From Ceratotherium simum simum (Eukaryota; Chordata; Mammalia; Perissodactyla; Rhinocerotidae), in contig NW_004454178.1 of the NCBI RefSeq assembly GCF_000283155.1, positions 10,760,159-10,824,158 on the forward strand: a stretch of 64,000 bases of DNA, given 5' to 3'. Of this stretch, positions 12,316-24,771 are shown in pieces; the stretch's first letter is position 1, and each line of letters begins with the position of its first letter. A model generated the notes under the pieces. That model ran no database searches. It worked only from the letters and a program-made list of their open reading frames with translations, and was not told where the DNA came from. The position numbers and the translations under genes are program-made.

Positions 12316-12800
12316 TTCTTTTCCCCTGATTTTCATATGGGAGCAGGAACTCATTTTTCCAGAAGCCTTCAGTATCAACTTTATCCCAGATGACCAAGGA
12401 AATAACTTATATAGCTGTTTCACAGCCACATGCCATGTGCATCCCCATCCTTGAATAACTGAATTTTCAGTGCCTTCAGTCTCCACTAAACCAGAGAACC
12501 AGTCCCAGATTTCTTCCAGTTCCTTGAATATATTGGAATATATTAGATAGGTTACAGAATCAACAGGAAACAGTTCCGGAAATGGGCAGAAATCAAAGGC
12601 AGTCGGAAATGCTGAGAAGACCCCATAACAAGAACAGCCGCTTGAAAATGCCCTGACCACTGCCCCAGGATGATGCCCACACTATGACTAAGCCCATCAC
12701 CACCACTGCCACCACTGCTGCTACGTACTGGCCCACTGCCACAAAACCGCTGGGCACAGAACAAGTGGTTTTCTGACCCTGCATCTATGCGTTACTCCAC
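12316..12800 (-). other. Unidentified segment with overlapping minus-strand frames
   Basis: Three minus-strand open frames of 120, 70 and 63 codons overlap here (12298-12784). The one starting at 12784 would encode a hydrophobic stretch rich in V, A and G (a GQYVAAVVAVVVMG core) resembling a membrane segment, and then ends; the 120-codon frame continues in another register. This could be a frameshifted processed pseudogene or chance openings. I do not recognise the protein, and I see no poly(A) tail that is not explained by the neighbouring L1 end. Not called as a gene. Confidence 0.25.
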
Positions 12801-14983
12801 TTAAACTCAAAGTTCAGGGTGGGAGCATTGAAGTAGCAGAGCTTTGATTTTGCCTTCGTGTTCTAGATGCCAGGGATCTGGGAAAGTTGGAGGCACAAGA
12901 GAATATTCCACAAATACTGGGGAGGTTTCAGATCCCGGCAGGAAAAAAAAATGACAAATTTCTACTGTGCAACTTATAACACAATTGCCTGCTAGCGTGT
13001 GCTAGGAAAATAAATACACAGATAAGTAGATACATGTATTCATACATACATACATGAAAGCAAGAAAGATCCAGGCTTTCAGAGAGGAGCCCAGGAAGGC
13101 ATATATTCCCCTTTTATTTATCTGGCTTAAATCTTTTATGCTTCTCATCTCTTTTATATGTTTACTATGACATATAGTCCTAACAACAGTGTAAGGTCCA
13201 TAAGGAAAGTGAATATATCTTATAAATCTAGCATCTTCTACAACTCCAAACAGAAGATGCTGTACAAATATGTCCTTGATAAGTAACTATTGATTTATTG
13301 ATCCTTTCTGTCAATATCTCCTTGAGCACCAATTGATTCATGAGCAAAAAAAGGCTGAGATATCAGAAATAACCCACAGCTGTGAAGAAAACTATGGCTA
13401 TCAAGCCCTAGGCAAGTTCAGAGTGTGTGGCATTGAATCCAGTAGATGTGAAAAAGACTCATGGATTTCTTTCTCTGAAATTCAAGAAAAACACAAACGG
13501 AAATCATAACCGTTGAAGACTGAGAATTGAACCTACATGTTTCATTTCTTTAAAAGCATACCCAATGTGACTACAGCATCTACTCATTATAATACCATGT
13601 TTAACTAGCTTAATAACATGCAGTGGTTTTTTTTTCCTTCAAGAGCATAAGGAGAAAGATGCTATTTTATCCCAGGCTAAAACCAGATTCACCTGCTGTT
13701 AGATATGTATAAGTTTAGCTTGTAAATCTAGACATCTAAAGTAACTAAAATAATCTTGTAAAATATCTTGTATTAGCTTACTTCATGGCCTCCAGTTTTC
13801 TACTTGTCTTTTTGCATAATGAGTAACGGCCAACAAAATTATACAGATTGCATTGACCCCAAATGATAAGTTTTACCCACACAACTAGGGTAAAACCAAG
13901 GCAAGTTATTTCAATAGCAGGCCCAATTGTATTTTTTAAGCAAATTGTGAGGGGGCAAATTCTTACAAAGAAATATATGGAACTCTTTAAAAGCTCAAGA
14001 ACATTTCTTAATTAAAATGTCATTGCTGAAAAATTCAATTATGTTTTAATGTTTACTCAGCTGGTTATATTGACATATAGAGATGTATTTCAACACGATG
14101 GCAATGTTGAATGGTCTAGAATTTTAATATGCAGAACTTATTAGTGATTATGGAAAATAACTAAAGGGCAGATCAGCAAAGGTCTAAGTAACCTATGTCA
14201 TGGTAGAAATTTTAAGTGAGAAAACCATAAGATAAAAAAAAACTTATTTTACTTATTATTGAAAAAGAAAAAAACATCTGAGAGGAAGGCATAAAAGTAA
14301 GCATGCTAATATTTATACCTATCAAAATAAATTTTTATGTGCATACAAAAATGTTTGAAAACTAAACCTGATGTGTGGAGGTTAGGGGTGCATTGGGAGG
14401 GAAAAGTAAGGTTGATACCAACATGGTAACCATAGCTACCTTGTGTCTTCAGGTAGAACATGGTTGGGCCAACCACAAGGGAAGCATGTCATGGAGAATG
14501 GACATGGGAATAGTCTCATGTTCAGTTGTGATGGAGATGATCAGGGCCAGCTATCCATATGCTGTTCCTGATCCCTGTACTAGATCCCTAGTGGACAGAT
14601 CCACAGAGGAGTCTCCAAGGAATTAGGACATTATCTATTACTGGATAACATTTTGTGCTCAAACCACGCTAGGATCTCCTACCCCTGAGACATTGGGATG
14701 AACCTACTTAGCCATAAGACTCTCCTAGCCTCTTTACTGCAAGTTCTATTCCAAAGGCAGATTTTAAGTGGTCTTTGTCATTTTTCCTTTCACCCAGGCC
14801 AGCACTTGTATATCGGCCCTTTGGGTCTCTGCACACTGTGAGAACAGATAAGCAAAAAGGAGAAAATGAGCCCTACAACTCAGACTTGAAGCAGGTGTGG
14901 CTGTCTCCACGATCTTTTCCCATGGACTTTTTCATGCTTCCCACTTGGCCTTCTTAGAACTAGAGAGGCCAAATAATCTAGGC
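12801..14983. other. Unique intergenic stretch
   Basis: AT-rich single-copy DNA, no gene recognised. An 83-codon plus-strand frame at 14375-14626 and a 60-codon frame at 14775 have no recognisable features. Confidence 0.55.
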
Positions 14984-15157
14984 TACTGGTTCTCAAATTT
15001 GGCTGTACATTGAAATCACCTGGACAGATTTAAAAACTACAGATGCCTGGGCCCCACCTCCAGAGATTGTGATTTAATTGGTCTGGGTTTATGACCAGGG
15101 CATCAATTCAAATCTCCCTGGGTGACTCTAATAGACCATCAAGGGTGAAGACAACTG
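14984..15157 (+). mobile_element. MER5A-type hAT-Charlie element
   Basis: Begins 'ctactggttctcaaatttgg', continues 'gaaatcacctgg', 'cctgggccccacctccagag' and 'gtgatttaattggtctgg', and ends near 'gacaactg'. This is the standard order of a MER5-group nonautonomous DNA transposon. About 174 bp, nearly full length, coding nothing. Confidence 0.8.
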
Positions 15158-15526
15158 ATTTAAGCCAGGGGCAAGACAATAGCTGCAAACAATAGAGTGA
15201 CCGCTAAGAGCACAAGCAACCTAGGAAGACAGTCAAGAGACATACAAGAAGAAACGATGTGGTAGATGACAGCAAACCGTGTGAAAGAGGTTTTTTATCT
15301 TTTTGATGGACCACATGGTCTACTCTCCGCTAATTCCGATTACCTAATCTATTTCCTAACTCTGATTGGAAGTGGAGAATAGACGATTCTGCCACAATCA
15401 GATTTCTTTAGATGCGTGAGTGTTTGTTTATTGGCCTTTTTGCTTTTATTCAAAAATACAAACTCAAATTAATTTACTATCATCATGCTCTTCAACAGAA
15501 TTGGGGGTTGGTTAATATAAATCAAA
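15158..15526. other. Unique intergenic stretch
   Basis: Short single-copy interval between MER5A and an ERE; no gene or further repeat recognised. Confidence 0.55.
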
Positions 15527-15538
15527 AGAGAAAAACCT

Positions 15539-15787
15539 GGGCCGGCCTGGTGGCATAGCGGTTAAGTGCGCGCACTCCGCTTCAGCGGCCTGGGTTCGCA
15601 AGTTTGGATCCCGGGTGTGCACTGAGGCACGGCTTGTCAAGCCATGCTGTGGCAGCGTCCCATATAAAGTAGGGGAAGATGGGCACTGATGTTAGTCCAT
15701 GGCCAGTCTTCCTCAGGAGAAAGAGGAGGACTGGCCACGAATGTTAGCTCAGGGCTAATCTTCGTCACAAAAGAAAAAAAAACAGAG
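15539..15787 (+). repeat. ERE SINE, sense, perfect 12-bp TSD
   Basis: Equine repetitive element with head 'gggccggcctggtggcatag', A-box 'gcggttaagtgcgcgc', two tail units ('gatgttagtccatggcc' and 'aatgttagctcagggct') and an A-rich end. It is flanked by a perfect 12-bp target-site duplication, agagaaaaacct at 15527-15538 and 15788-15799. The sharp TSD and retained CpGs suggest a comparatively recent insertion. Confidence 0.93.
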
Positions 15788-15964
15788 AGAGAAAAACCTA
15801 TCCCTTGAAAGAGTGTCTTTAACAGTTACCGTAGGCAGTCAGGATTCCTCAGGACAAAAACTTTTTAATAGCATATCTAATAGGAGCTGGCCTTTATGAT
15901 CAAGAAATAGCTATGCACTCAGGAAACACGATGAGAGGAAGGAACTCTGCACATGTTAATATGC

Positions 15965-16445
15965 TTGGATGGCAGGAAACGAAACTCAACTCAAACAGGC
16001 CTCAACAATAAAGGAGAGGTATTAGCTTATATAAGATGGAAAATCTAGAGGTAAGGGAGGTTAGTGGTACAGTTTGGTCAGGATTCCGACTCAATTTCTC
16101 TGCAGTTCTCTCAGTTCTGTCTTCTTTTCTGTGTTGGCCTTGTCCTCAGGCTAGCTCCCCTTATGGTGGCAAAATGGCAACTAGCAGCTACAGATCTCCT
16201 GCACAGATCTCCTTGGCTGGTCCTTTTCATTTGCAACACGAAGAAATCTTATCTTCTAGCCATGCTCTTGCAGGAGTTGGGAGGATTCCTCCTATACTTT
16301 CATTCAATCCCCAGCACATAGCTTCTAGAATCTTATTGTCCCAAATTGGACCCCATGCCCCTCCTTGAACCCATCCCCATGGCCGGTGGAATGGAATGGA
16401 GAGAATGGCTTGAGCAAGTCAAAGCCCACTCCTGAATCTGAGGGT
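15965..16445. repeat. Probable old interspersed repeat, family uncertain
   Basis: The order of phrases ('ctcagttctgtcttctt', 'ggccttgtcctcaggctag', 'atggtggcaaaatggcaac', 'ttggaccccatgcccctcc', then 'ctgaatctgagggtgg') resembles a widespread mammalian repeat I have seen many times but cannot name. It explains two overlapping plus-strand frames of 110 and 85 codons starting at 16036 and 16064, which are therefore not called as genes. Confidence 0.4.
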
Positions 16446-16475
16446 GGAACTAGAATCATATGAGCCCCCAGATGT

Positions 16476-16532
16476 AAAAAATAAAAAATAAAAAAAAGAA
16501 AAGAAAAAACAATTAATGAAAAAAAAGAAAGA
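16476..16532 (+). repeat. A-rich low-complexity tract
   Basis: A-rich run with 'aaaaaataaaaaataaaa' and 'gaaaagaaaaaac'. It directly follows the uncertain repeat at 15965-16445 and may be its A-rich tail, which would point to a retrotransposon. Confidence 0.7.
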
Positions 16533-16540
16533 TTGGGCTA

Positions 16541-18910
16541 GAAGGTAACAAAGATATGTACAACAGAAACTTCTAACAGGGAACCTGTGAGAGAACCAGT
16601 ATAGCTTGGTTCCGATTTAAATTCTGCCAAGCAGTTTGGTGTCCTTGGTTGAACAAGTTCCTTTCATTGTTAAAATGAGTTTGTTTGACAAGGTTATCTT
16701 ATTTCTAAGATCCCCTTTAAATTTAAAATCCCTTAATTTTATATATCTAAAATATCTTGTGCCTGAGCTGCTGGTTTTCAGTCCTACTTTCTGAGAAGGA
16801 TTTAAAGGAAGAGATCTGATTTATGGTCTTGGGCAAAATAGTCAAAGGAAATTAAGGAATGCTTCCACTTTTCTTTGGTACCATAGGCACCTCTGGTCTT
16901 TTTTAGCATCTACTGACATAGCCAACTCCTCAGTTCTCTCCTGCTTCCCTGGATGACTGATAAATCATAACAATTGCTCTAACTTGTATAAGAATGGATT
17001 TTCCTATATTTGTTTTAAGACTTCCTAGAATGATTCACTTTGCTACCACAATTCTGTTGCCCGTGCAAAATGTTATGTGACACTGCTAAGGTAAATTTAT
17101 TGAGGCTCTCAATTTTAATTAGGTTTTTTCTCATATTTTTTCTGAAAAGTTAATCCCCTTTTAATGAAATTGTAAAATATAAGCAAATCTTACATGACAC
17201 TTTTATCACCTGCTCATTTGAGATCAAAAGTCTAACTGTACTGCCTTCTAAAATTATAACAAATTTTAAGTGCATATTAAAATGGTAATTTTTATCTCAG
17301 ATCAATGGTTGAGCATTAATTTATTTGAGCAAAATAAAACAATGCAGATAATGGTTTAGTGCTGCATTTCAACCTGTTTTATAGTTCTAAGTTGTTATAG
17401 TGATTTTGTCACTGTTTGAAGTATATAGGAAGCAGATTCTTAACTTGAAAACTTAATAGGTCTAAACTTTCCGTCAGACAAGAATCTACCAAATAACTTC
17501 ATAATGAAAAAGAAAGACATTCTCATATCTCTCCCAAGTTTTATGATGTAAAGTAGTACCCACTGCCACATCATGGTGATTGTAAAAATCCAGTGCATAT
17601 GTGACTTTGCCAGGGTAATAGTGTTATAACTTTAGCTCAGTGATAAAAAAATATTTGTACTCTAATCTCTCTTCCGAATTTTCCAACCATATCTCTTACA
17701 TGTAAGACCTGAAATGGCATTTTTGGATCCATGAACATAGTACAGTTGTATCCTTTATTTAATTTTGGGACCCCAGTTCATATCGTTTTAGCTTTCTTCT
17801 TTATTTATGATCAAAGCGTAGACTCACTTTGTAGAGTTATGCGGACAATTTACAACCAGCTCATAAATGCCCCTTGTCTTGTGATTTATGGTGGGCCCCG
17901 ACGTGCTGCCCATGACCTCTTCCTCCCAGGTCCCCACTCATTGCTCATCTCAGGCAACCAGTTGAAATTCATTAGCTTAGGTACCTGTTGGAAAAGGAAA
18001 GCCAGCATTTAAACAGTGTCTACAATATCTCCAGGCTCTCAATGCCGTCATGTCAGAGGAGTGGAAGACAACTATTTGTAACAGTTTGGCCTGAGAACTG
18101 CTTAGAACATAACTGAACTTTGTTGACAGGTCTAGGTAACACTCACCAGAGGAAAAATAAAAGGCAAAACAAGTTTTGGTAATGAAATTAATTGAGAAAC
18201 AGCCAGTCTAACTGTCAAAAGGGAAGAACTTTGAGAAGAAAGGCAGTTTCTAAAGGTCAATACTCGGCGTGCTGTAATCTTTACCATCTGTGTTCAGGCT
18301 GGTAAGATTCTGAGACTGTCATATGCAGTCTTTTTTCTGAAAATAACAGACAAAGAAGAAAAAGGCTTGCCCAACAGGGAGCCTGGATGTACTTAGCTGG
18401 ACAGAAAACGAAAACACTATATGGTATAAACTTAGGATGACCCTGAAATTTCCTTCCCCTGACCTGCATGGGTCCACAGATAGTTTCAGAAAACTAGTGC
18501 CATGGCGAATTGAAATAATTCCATCACCAATGAAATGTAATGTTATATTTACAAGGGGAACACCAGGTGGCTCGATTCAATGTGAGCACTCCCCATCGCC
18601 TGACTCTATATTTTGATGAAAGCTAACAAAGCCTTCTCCCTTTTTTCCTAATAGGAAATTTTTAAAAAATAAATAGAAAAGAAACTTGGTTTCTCTTCAC
18701 TTAAAGGTTTGACAGATATATTAGAAATCTAGAATCTTGTGATTCTATATATAGTGATATGTTTCTCCTGTTAAAACAATATTTAGAAATTTGATGTTAT
18801 ATAGGCTTTTTAGAAGATTTATAACAAATATACCAAATGTCATTGTTACTGAAAATGATAATTCCATACACTCTGGTTTCTATGAATGTGTAGTGTTTTT
18901 ATGTAAAGGA
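16541..18910. other. Unique intergenic stretch
   Basis: About 2.4 kb with no gene recognised. The interval about 17040-17400 is very AT-rich and free of repeats, with several homeodomain-type TAATTA/AATTA cores, and could be conserved noncoding DNA. A 93-codon frame at 17731-18012 carries no motif. Confidence 0.5.
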
Positions 18911-18919
18911 GAAATGATT

Positions 18920-19300
18920 TAAAAAGTAAATTATATATAATATTTACATATATGCATATATAGTATTTATATATTTTTATATATTATATATATATATTTT
19001 TTTTGCTGAGGAAGATTCGCCCTGAGCTAACATCTGTTGCCAGTCTTCCTCTTTTTGCTTGAGGAAGATTCACCCTGAGCTAACATCTGTGCCAGTCTTC
19101 CTCTATTTTGTATGTGGGTTGCTGCCACAGCATGGCTGCGAACCGGGGGTGTAGGTCCATGCCTGAGAACTGAACCTAGGCCACTGAAGTGAAGCACACT
19201 GAACTTAACCACTAGGCCACGGGGCCAGCCCTATATATATGTATTTGCATACACATATATGTATATGTAAATATTATATAACAATTATACATTATTTATT
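18920..19300. repeat. AT-repeat tract interrupted by an ERE
   Basis: 'tatata' and 'atttata' repeats run from about 18920 to 18998 and resume from 19232 to about 19300. The ERE between them inserted into pre-existing AT-repeat DNA, so its TSD cannot be delimited (both flanks are 'tatata'). Confidence 0.8.
18998..19231 (-). repeat. ERE SINE, antisense
   Basis: Reverse-oriented equine repetitive element: T-run, tail units starting at 19008 and 19061 ('gaggaagattcgccctgag' and 'gaggaagattcaccctgag', 53-bp period), then the body and the head at the right end 'ccacggggccagccc'. Two tail units, the usual number. A 61-codon minus-strand frame here is SINE-derived and meaningless. Confidence 0.92.
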
Positions 19301-19330
19301 AGATAAATTATCATTCATAAACTTTAAGTA

Positions 19331-20554
19331 ATTTTATTGAAATTTTATGTATTTTGATTAATTAATTAAAGAAAGTATAAAATACTCTCTGTTTTATCTG
19401 CCACCATTATATACAAAGTCAAATGTTTTCAGTATTGTTCTTGGCATATCAATTTTCATTTTTTCTAAAAATCCAATCCTTTAGAGATTTTCGGCTCTAA
19501 CTAATTCTAACTTCTTCTGTAGTACCACCTCCATCTGAAGAGCTCATTTTTTGTGCTTATCACTTCATTTATACACACAACAGCTAGGAGATTCATGAAT
19601 ACACATGTGATTCTTAAGATCCACAATGCCCGTGTACTGTCATATAATAAAACATCTTCCTTGTGTTCGTTGGAGCTGTTTTAACCACAATAGACGTGGC
19701 AGAGTTTACAAAGTATGCTGACATCTAAACTTCATAAATAAAGCTGAAGGTTAACTGACTCGATTTTCTCTTCTGTGAATTCCTTGCTTTGTTTTAGAAA
19801 CACAAATAGGAGGCTAGTCTCTGCAATACTTGTCACTGCTTCCACAGCCTCCCAGGAAAAAAGGATCCATAAAATCTTAGACATAAAAAATAATAACACT
19901 CTCCAAATGCTAGTTAATAAAATGCTCCACCTCTTTAGGAGAGAGAGATATTTTATTTGTATTCATTACAGTGACCTAACCAGTCTCTAGTATGCTTTAT
20001 TATACCTCTCTCGCATGAAGTAATAGCGTGAACACATGAAAATAAAGCCTGCAGATCGCATTGTTTTCTCTCTCCACATATTTAAAACACAAGTACCCTT
20101 TGTTTCTCTCATTCCCCAGCCCCCATTTTGGTTTCCTCCTCTTCCCTTCCTCTTCTTTTTCCTTCTCTTCCTCACCCTGGCTGTGCCCACCAAGGACTCC
20201 CCTAAGGAGACATTCACTTTACATTCTGGAGGCAATCTTGGTTAAAGCTCTTGCGAGATTACACAAGTGGGTTAGGTTTATTTTCTTGTTGTTGCTTTGA
20301 CATCATGAGTTACATATTACTCTCCTCAACTGGTTTGTATTGACCTAAGGACCTTATCTTTTTGGAAGAACTCATTGTTTTATAACTAATAAGTTATGAA
20401 GAAATAATCTCAATGAATGAAAATATAACCACAGAATGAAAATCTGGTTCTAGAAAAAGAGAAGTAGAGAAAGAAAGAAGCTGTTTACACATAGGCTGCT
20501 AAATAAATGTTTCTTCCCCTTAGTTTTGGGAAAAGGAATCTCACCATTAACAAA
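19331..20554. other. Unique intergenic stretch with a pyrimidine tract
   Basis: No gene recognised. A strong polypyrimidine tract lies at about 20105-20175. It opens three overlapping frames (69-82 codons, both strands) through compositional bias alone. Confidence 0.55.
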
Positions 20555-20830
20555 TGATATTGCTCTGAGCCCGTTATGTTGAATATTATATGTCACTGTC
20601 AATCACTTTGCAATCCACAGGGCAATAATTCTCCATAATAACTGCCAACTCTAGTCAATATATTTGCATCATTTTACTTTAGAGGCTTATGAAATGCAAA
20701 TGAAAATTCTAATAATAATGCTTCTTATTTAATTAGTTCTGCCTGATGGATATTCTCTTTCTTCAGCAAAGCCTTAAAAATAAGAATTCCAATTGCAAGC
20801 CTGATGTGGTCATTTGCCCATTCTTTGTTT
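20555..20830. promoter_or_regulatory. Possible conserved noncoding regulatory element
   Basis: Repeat-free, CpG-poor stretch containing two POU-type octamers in opposite orientation, ATTTGCAT at 20662-20669 and ATGCAAAT at 20694-20701 (starts 32 bp apart). They are followed by the homeodomain-type core 'tttaattag' at 20738-20746. Octamers of this kind bind OCT/POU factors in known enhancers. Function here is inference; only the motifs are observed. Confidence 0.25.
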
Positions 20831-21169
20831 GTACTGGCGGCCCATTGCTTTGAAGTTGCTGACCAAGGAGACAGGAGTCCTGACATGAGAAATGAGACCC
20901 TTTCTTGAAAAAAGACCTACTCTATAGAAATCTTTCATTCACCATATTATTTTAAACCCAGAGAAAAGTATCATACCCACATTATATTTTTAACTAATTA
21001 AAAAAAAACATCTTCGGGAAAAGGATACTATGCTTCCATCAGAGGTCAAAGCCATCCACTATAAATGTCCTTCTCTGTTACTATACTGGATGTGTGTGCA
21101 TGTCCAAGTAACATCCCTCATTTTGGGAAAATATTGCTGTCCCTCACTCCATAGTAATTCTGCTTGTAC
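20831..21169. other. Unique intergenic stretch
   Basis: No gene or named repeat recognised. Confidence 0.5.
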
Positions 21170-21440
21170 ATATGGTAGGTAAGTGACACAGGCCTGGCTG
21201 ATCAGAACACTCCATTACCCTAAGCACAGTTGGGGATAGAGGTTGTCCAATTGGTTGCTTGTGGAGCCTAGAATCTGCCCTGCCCTGTGAAAAGGATACC
21301 CTTGCTCACTTTTCTATGCTCTTTCCACAATCTTTGGCTCTATGGAGCATGACCTCAGATCAGGATTGTGAAGAGGCATGGCAGCTGGACTGTACTTCAG
21401 GAACCTAGGTTTAAACCGTGAAGATGATGTGTTCACAAAA
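21170..21440. repeat. Probable old interspersed repeat, family uncertain
   Basis: The phrase order 'gtgacacaggcctggctgat' then 'cagaacactccattaccct' resembles a common old mammalian repeat with a 'cctggccaatcagagcattcc' signature. Diverged and not classified with confidence. Possibly the same broad type as 47440-47905. Confidence 0.35.
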
Positions 21441-24020
21441 ATTGAGAGCAATATGTGTCACACACGTGTGGTATTGAGCCTTTTATAAGATACTCCAACC
21501 TATCTTTATCACTGATGTGGGATAGTCTTAAATTGATTTATTTCTTTGGGCTAAGGTAGAAGTAGTCATTCTTTTTTCTCTTTCTTTTATAACCTCTTTA
21601 TAACTACAAATCTCACATGAATCCAAAAATGTATTTTGTAAAGAAGTGAAGCTGCTTTGGTAGAGCAAATGAGAACTCTTTTATTTTATTATTTTTTATT
21701 TTTGCTGCATCTCCTCATTTCCCAGTATCTTGCACTCTACATGAATCCCAAGATTATTCTATGGAAGCATAAGTCTCCACAGAAAACATCTTGAAAATTA
21801 CAAAATAAAGACATTGAATTATTGAATGTATAAGAGCCATCTCTTCAGGCTCAATCATTCCTAATATATTCTTATGGCATCAACACTGTAGCAGTGGTTC
21901 ATTCATTAATAAGAATATATAGAAATGGATGGGTGAGATGGAGGATGGATGGATGGCTGAGGGCAGGTAAGTATTGATGATGGAAAGAAGGGGGATAGAT
22001 CATTCTGGAGTACTGAGTAGAGTTGATGGTAACGTCGCAATTAAGGGGAGCCCTGATATGCCAGCAACATGGGGGGTCCCTAAAGAAAAGAGGTTAGTTT
22101 AAGAGAAAAGTAAGAATAACAGACATGTAGTCAGGAATGCATTTCATCTATTTCCCAACTTTGCTGCGAGGTGAGTCTGGCACAACCAATTTCTTCCTTG
22201 ACTTGGTATTATATAAATACAGCCATTGCTGAAAATAAGGGTGGACCCATTTTGGGCACTGAGAAACTGCCACCCACACCCGTATGTGCTAATTTGTTTC
22301 TTGCCAAAACACGTCTTTTGAATCATGTAGGCTTGTGCTAAGGGAAAAATCAGGCAGCATGTTCAATGAGATGGAGAGAAATATTCGTGAACTCATGAGT
22401 CTGTGACTTCTCACAGGAAGTTTTGGTTTCTGCTTCCAAATTAACCTGCGCAGGTGCTGCTCAGAGGCTTATAGATTATGGAGATCAATCCAAAATATCC
22501 ACAGTACTTGCCTTTGTAGTTAAGATTCTGAATTTCTATGAGAAAATTCCTAAATTGTTAGAACAATAGGCAGAAAATACATATCACAGTGCTCAAAACA
22601 TTTATTGGACACAAGGGTCGAGATAGGTTGTTCCAGTGTCAGGGAGGGACACACAAAACAAGAGCAAAACCTTCAGATCACACTTAAACCTTCAGTGTAA
22701 ATATGGACAAAGGATAGACTATATTTCTCAAAGGCATCTGGGAGTAAACCTTTTTTTTCCCCTTTGCCAGAAACCATAGTGTTTATAGGCATGTTTTACT
22801 GGAAATGTGCTGCTTCTCACAATGTTTCCTGCACAACTGTCTTAGTAGAACTACATCTGGAAATGACGAGCACACAGTTGTAAATCTGGAAGTCAGTGTG
22901 TTGTTGTAATAGCTTGCAGCTACAATATGGCCGTCTTGCTGAACGCCAAAGAGAGTTACAAAGACAGAGGCCAGCTGTAGCTACTGAAATGGATGCTATT
23001 TTTCTGAGGGGATAGAATGAAGTTTAAGAGGGTTATAATGTCTCCTGTGAAACTACCAAATGAACCAGAATAGCGTTGAACTTATTGTCTCCCGGAAAAA
23101 TCAATTATTTCAGAGACTTTGACAACCAGATTGGGTTGACCAAGCATGATTTGTTGGGTGCTATGAAAACAGGCAGAGATCCTTTGAATTGTAGCTTCCT
23201 AGAGTCAGGCTGGGTCTTAGGGGCCATCTAAGTGAGATATCTCCCTGGATAATGAACCTCCCTTCCCAAGAGCCACAAGATGCCATCCTCAAGTATCAGC
23301 TTGAACATCTCAGCAGTTCTCGATCCTGGATGATTGATGTAATCCATGTAGGTCCCCAACAAAGCACCCTACGTGGTAAGCCTGAAGTTTGCCCCATAAG
23401 TGTTTCTTTGAGTCTTTTAAATTAACCCGGGGAATCAAAGAATGATTCATCACTATGGGAGGCTCATCAAATCCCATTTTGATATAAAATATCAAATATA
23501 AAAACCACCAGTAAGAATGGCAGTAATGAATTAAGTCAACACTATTTAATAATGAACAAAAGTAAAAAAAAATCAAGCAAATCCTTATTTGTTTATTATT
23601 CATGTAATAGTAGAGTATTGGCAAATTTAAACATTTTGGGCTTTTTTTGTTACATGTATGTATCTGAGTATTGTTTATCTTTTAAAATGGCTTACACTTT
23701 TGTTGGTGTCTCTGAGCCTGTGTTTAATAGATGTATATTTGAGATAACTACAATGTCTTGCCTCTTCTTTACCTCTACTCTGTTTTTAGCATGTTCTTTC
23801 TTCCTTCCTTTCTGTCTCAGAGGAAGAGCAAATCATCTCTCTTTATAAGGCCAAACTCCCTTTTCCTCTTTCCTTCATTCCACCTCATTCCACTTCCAAA
23901 GAGACTTTTGTCTTCTATTATTTCTTTTTTTCTCTTGTGTCTTCAGTGTTGGAATTTCCTTTCTAGGCCTTTTCTCCTTGCTTTCAATCATACACAAATC
24001 TCTCTTATATAAAAGTGAAG
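21441..24020. other. Unique intergenic stretch
   Basis: About 2.6 kb without a recognised gene. A (GGAT)-like patch is near 21.93-21.96 kb. Open frames at 23310-23624 (minus, 104 codons) and 23552-23848 (plus, 98 codons) overlap, are F/L/S-rich from local T-richness, and show no motif. Confidence 0.55.
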
Positions 24021-24316
24021 GTGATCAAAGGTACAAACCTCCAGTTATAAGATAAATAAGTTCTGGGGCTGTAATGTACAGCATGGTAACTGTGGTTAAC
24101 GATACTCTATTGTATATTTGAAAGTTGGTAAGAGAGTAGATCCTAAGGGTTCTCATCCCAAGAAAAAAAATTGTAACTATGTGGGGAGACAGATGTTAAC
24201 CCAACTTACTGTAGTTATTTTGCTATATGTATATATATATCAAGTCATTATGTTGTACACCTTAAACCTACACCCTGTTATATGTCAATTATATCTCAAT
24301 AAAACTGGGGAAAAAA
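24021..24316 (+). mobile_element. L1 3'-UTR, sense
   Basis: Reads as the 3' end of an older L1 subfamily: 'ggtacaaacctccagttata', 'agttctggggctgtaatgta', 'aaaaattgtaactatgtg', 'cattatgttgtacacctt', then 'ttatatctcaataaaact' followed by an A-rich end. Strongly 5'-truncated at about 0.3 kb. The 'aataaa' near the end is the L1 polyadenylation signal. Confidence 0.85.
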
Positions 24317-24384
24317 GAATTTTAAAATAAACTGTACAGCCTCATGAATCTTCCAGAATCATGAAAAAAAAAACTTTTTCAAAT

Positions 24385-24520
24385 AAGTGCCCTTGTAAAA
24401 TCCATGAGGGTAGGGACAATGACTATGGTTCTTTGGTGTTCCCAGTAGCTAAAAGAATGCCCAGCCGTAGCAGATGCTCAGTAAAGTTTTGTCAAACAAA
24501 TGAATGAAAACAATAATTGA
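24385..24520 (+). repeat. L2 3'-end fragment
   Basis: Contains 'ccatgagggtagggacaat', 'ggtgttcccagtagctaa' and 'gatgctcagtaaagtttt' followed by 'caaatgaatgaa', the order of the L2 3' terminus. Confidence 0.7.
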
Positions 24521-24730
24521 GTAAATAGATAATAAGTGTATGTATACAAGCTGCCTCAACTCCCTCACAATTCACTGGCTGTTTTTCTTTCCCCCATGTC
24601 AGATTTCTGAAAAATCATCCTCAACTGATAGACACCAAGCCACTATTCCAATAGCTTTTCCAATCTTCATTTCCCCATTCTTGTTATATATTTGACACCG
24701 TGGACTCCTCCTCCACCAGCATGACCCCCT

Positions 24731-24771
24731 ACACACACACACACACACAAACACACACACGCACACACACA
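24731..24771. repeat. (CA)n microsatellite
   Basis: A CA-dinucleotide run of about 40 bases with two interruptions ('aaac' and 'acgcac'). The purest block is about nine repeats. Likely polymorphic. Confidence 0.95.

Noticed and set aside
18866..18885. Short match to the U5 snRNA start ('cactctggtttct')
   Set aside because: Only about a dozen bases agree and nothing downstream follows U5.
20036..20300. Overlapping frames on both strands around the polypyrimidine tract
   Set aside because: All come from one T/C-rich run; peptides are F/L/P/S or K/R/G biased and mutually exclusive.
24731..24771. Regular spacing suggestive of a CRISPR-like array
   Set aside because: It is a dinucleotide microsatellite in vertebrate DNA with no spacers. 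No CRISPR array exists in the window.
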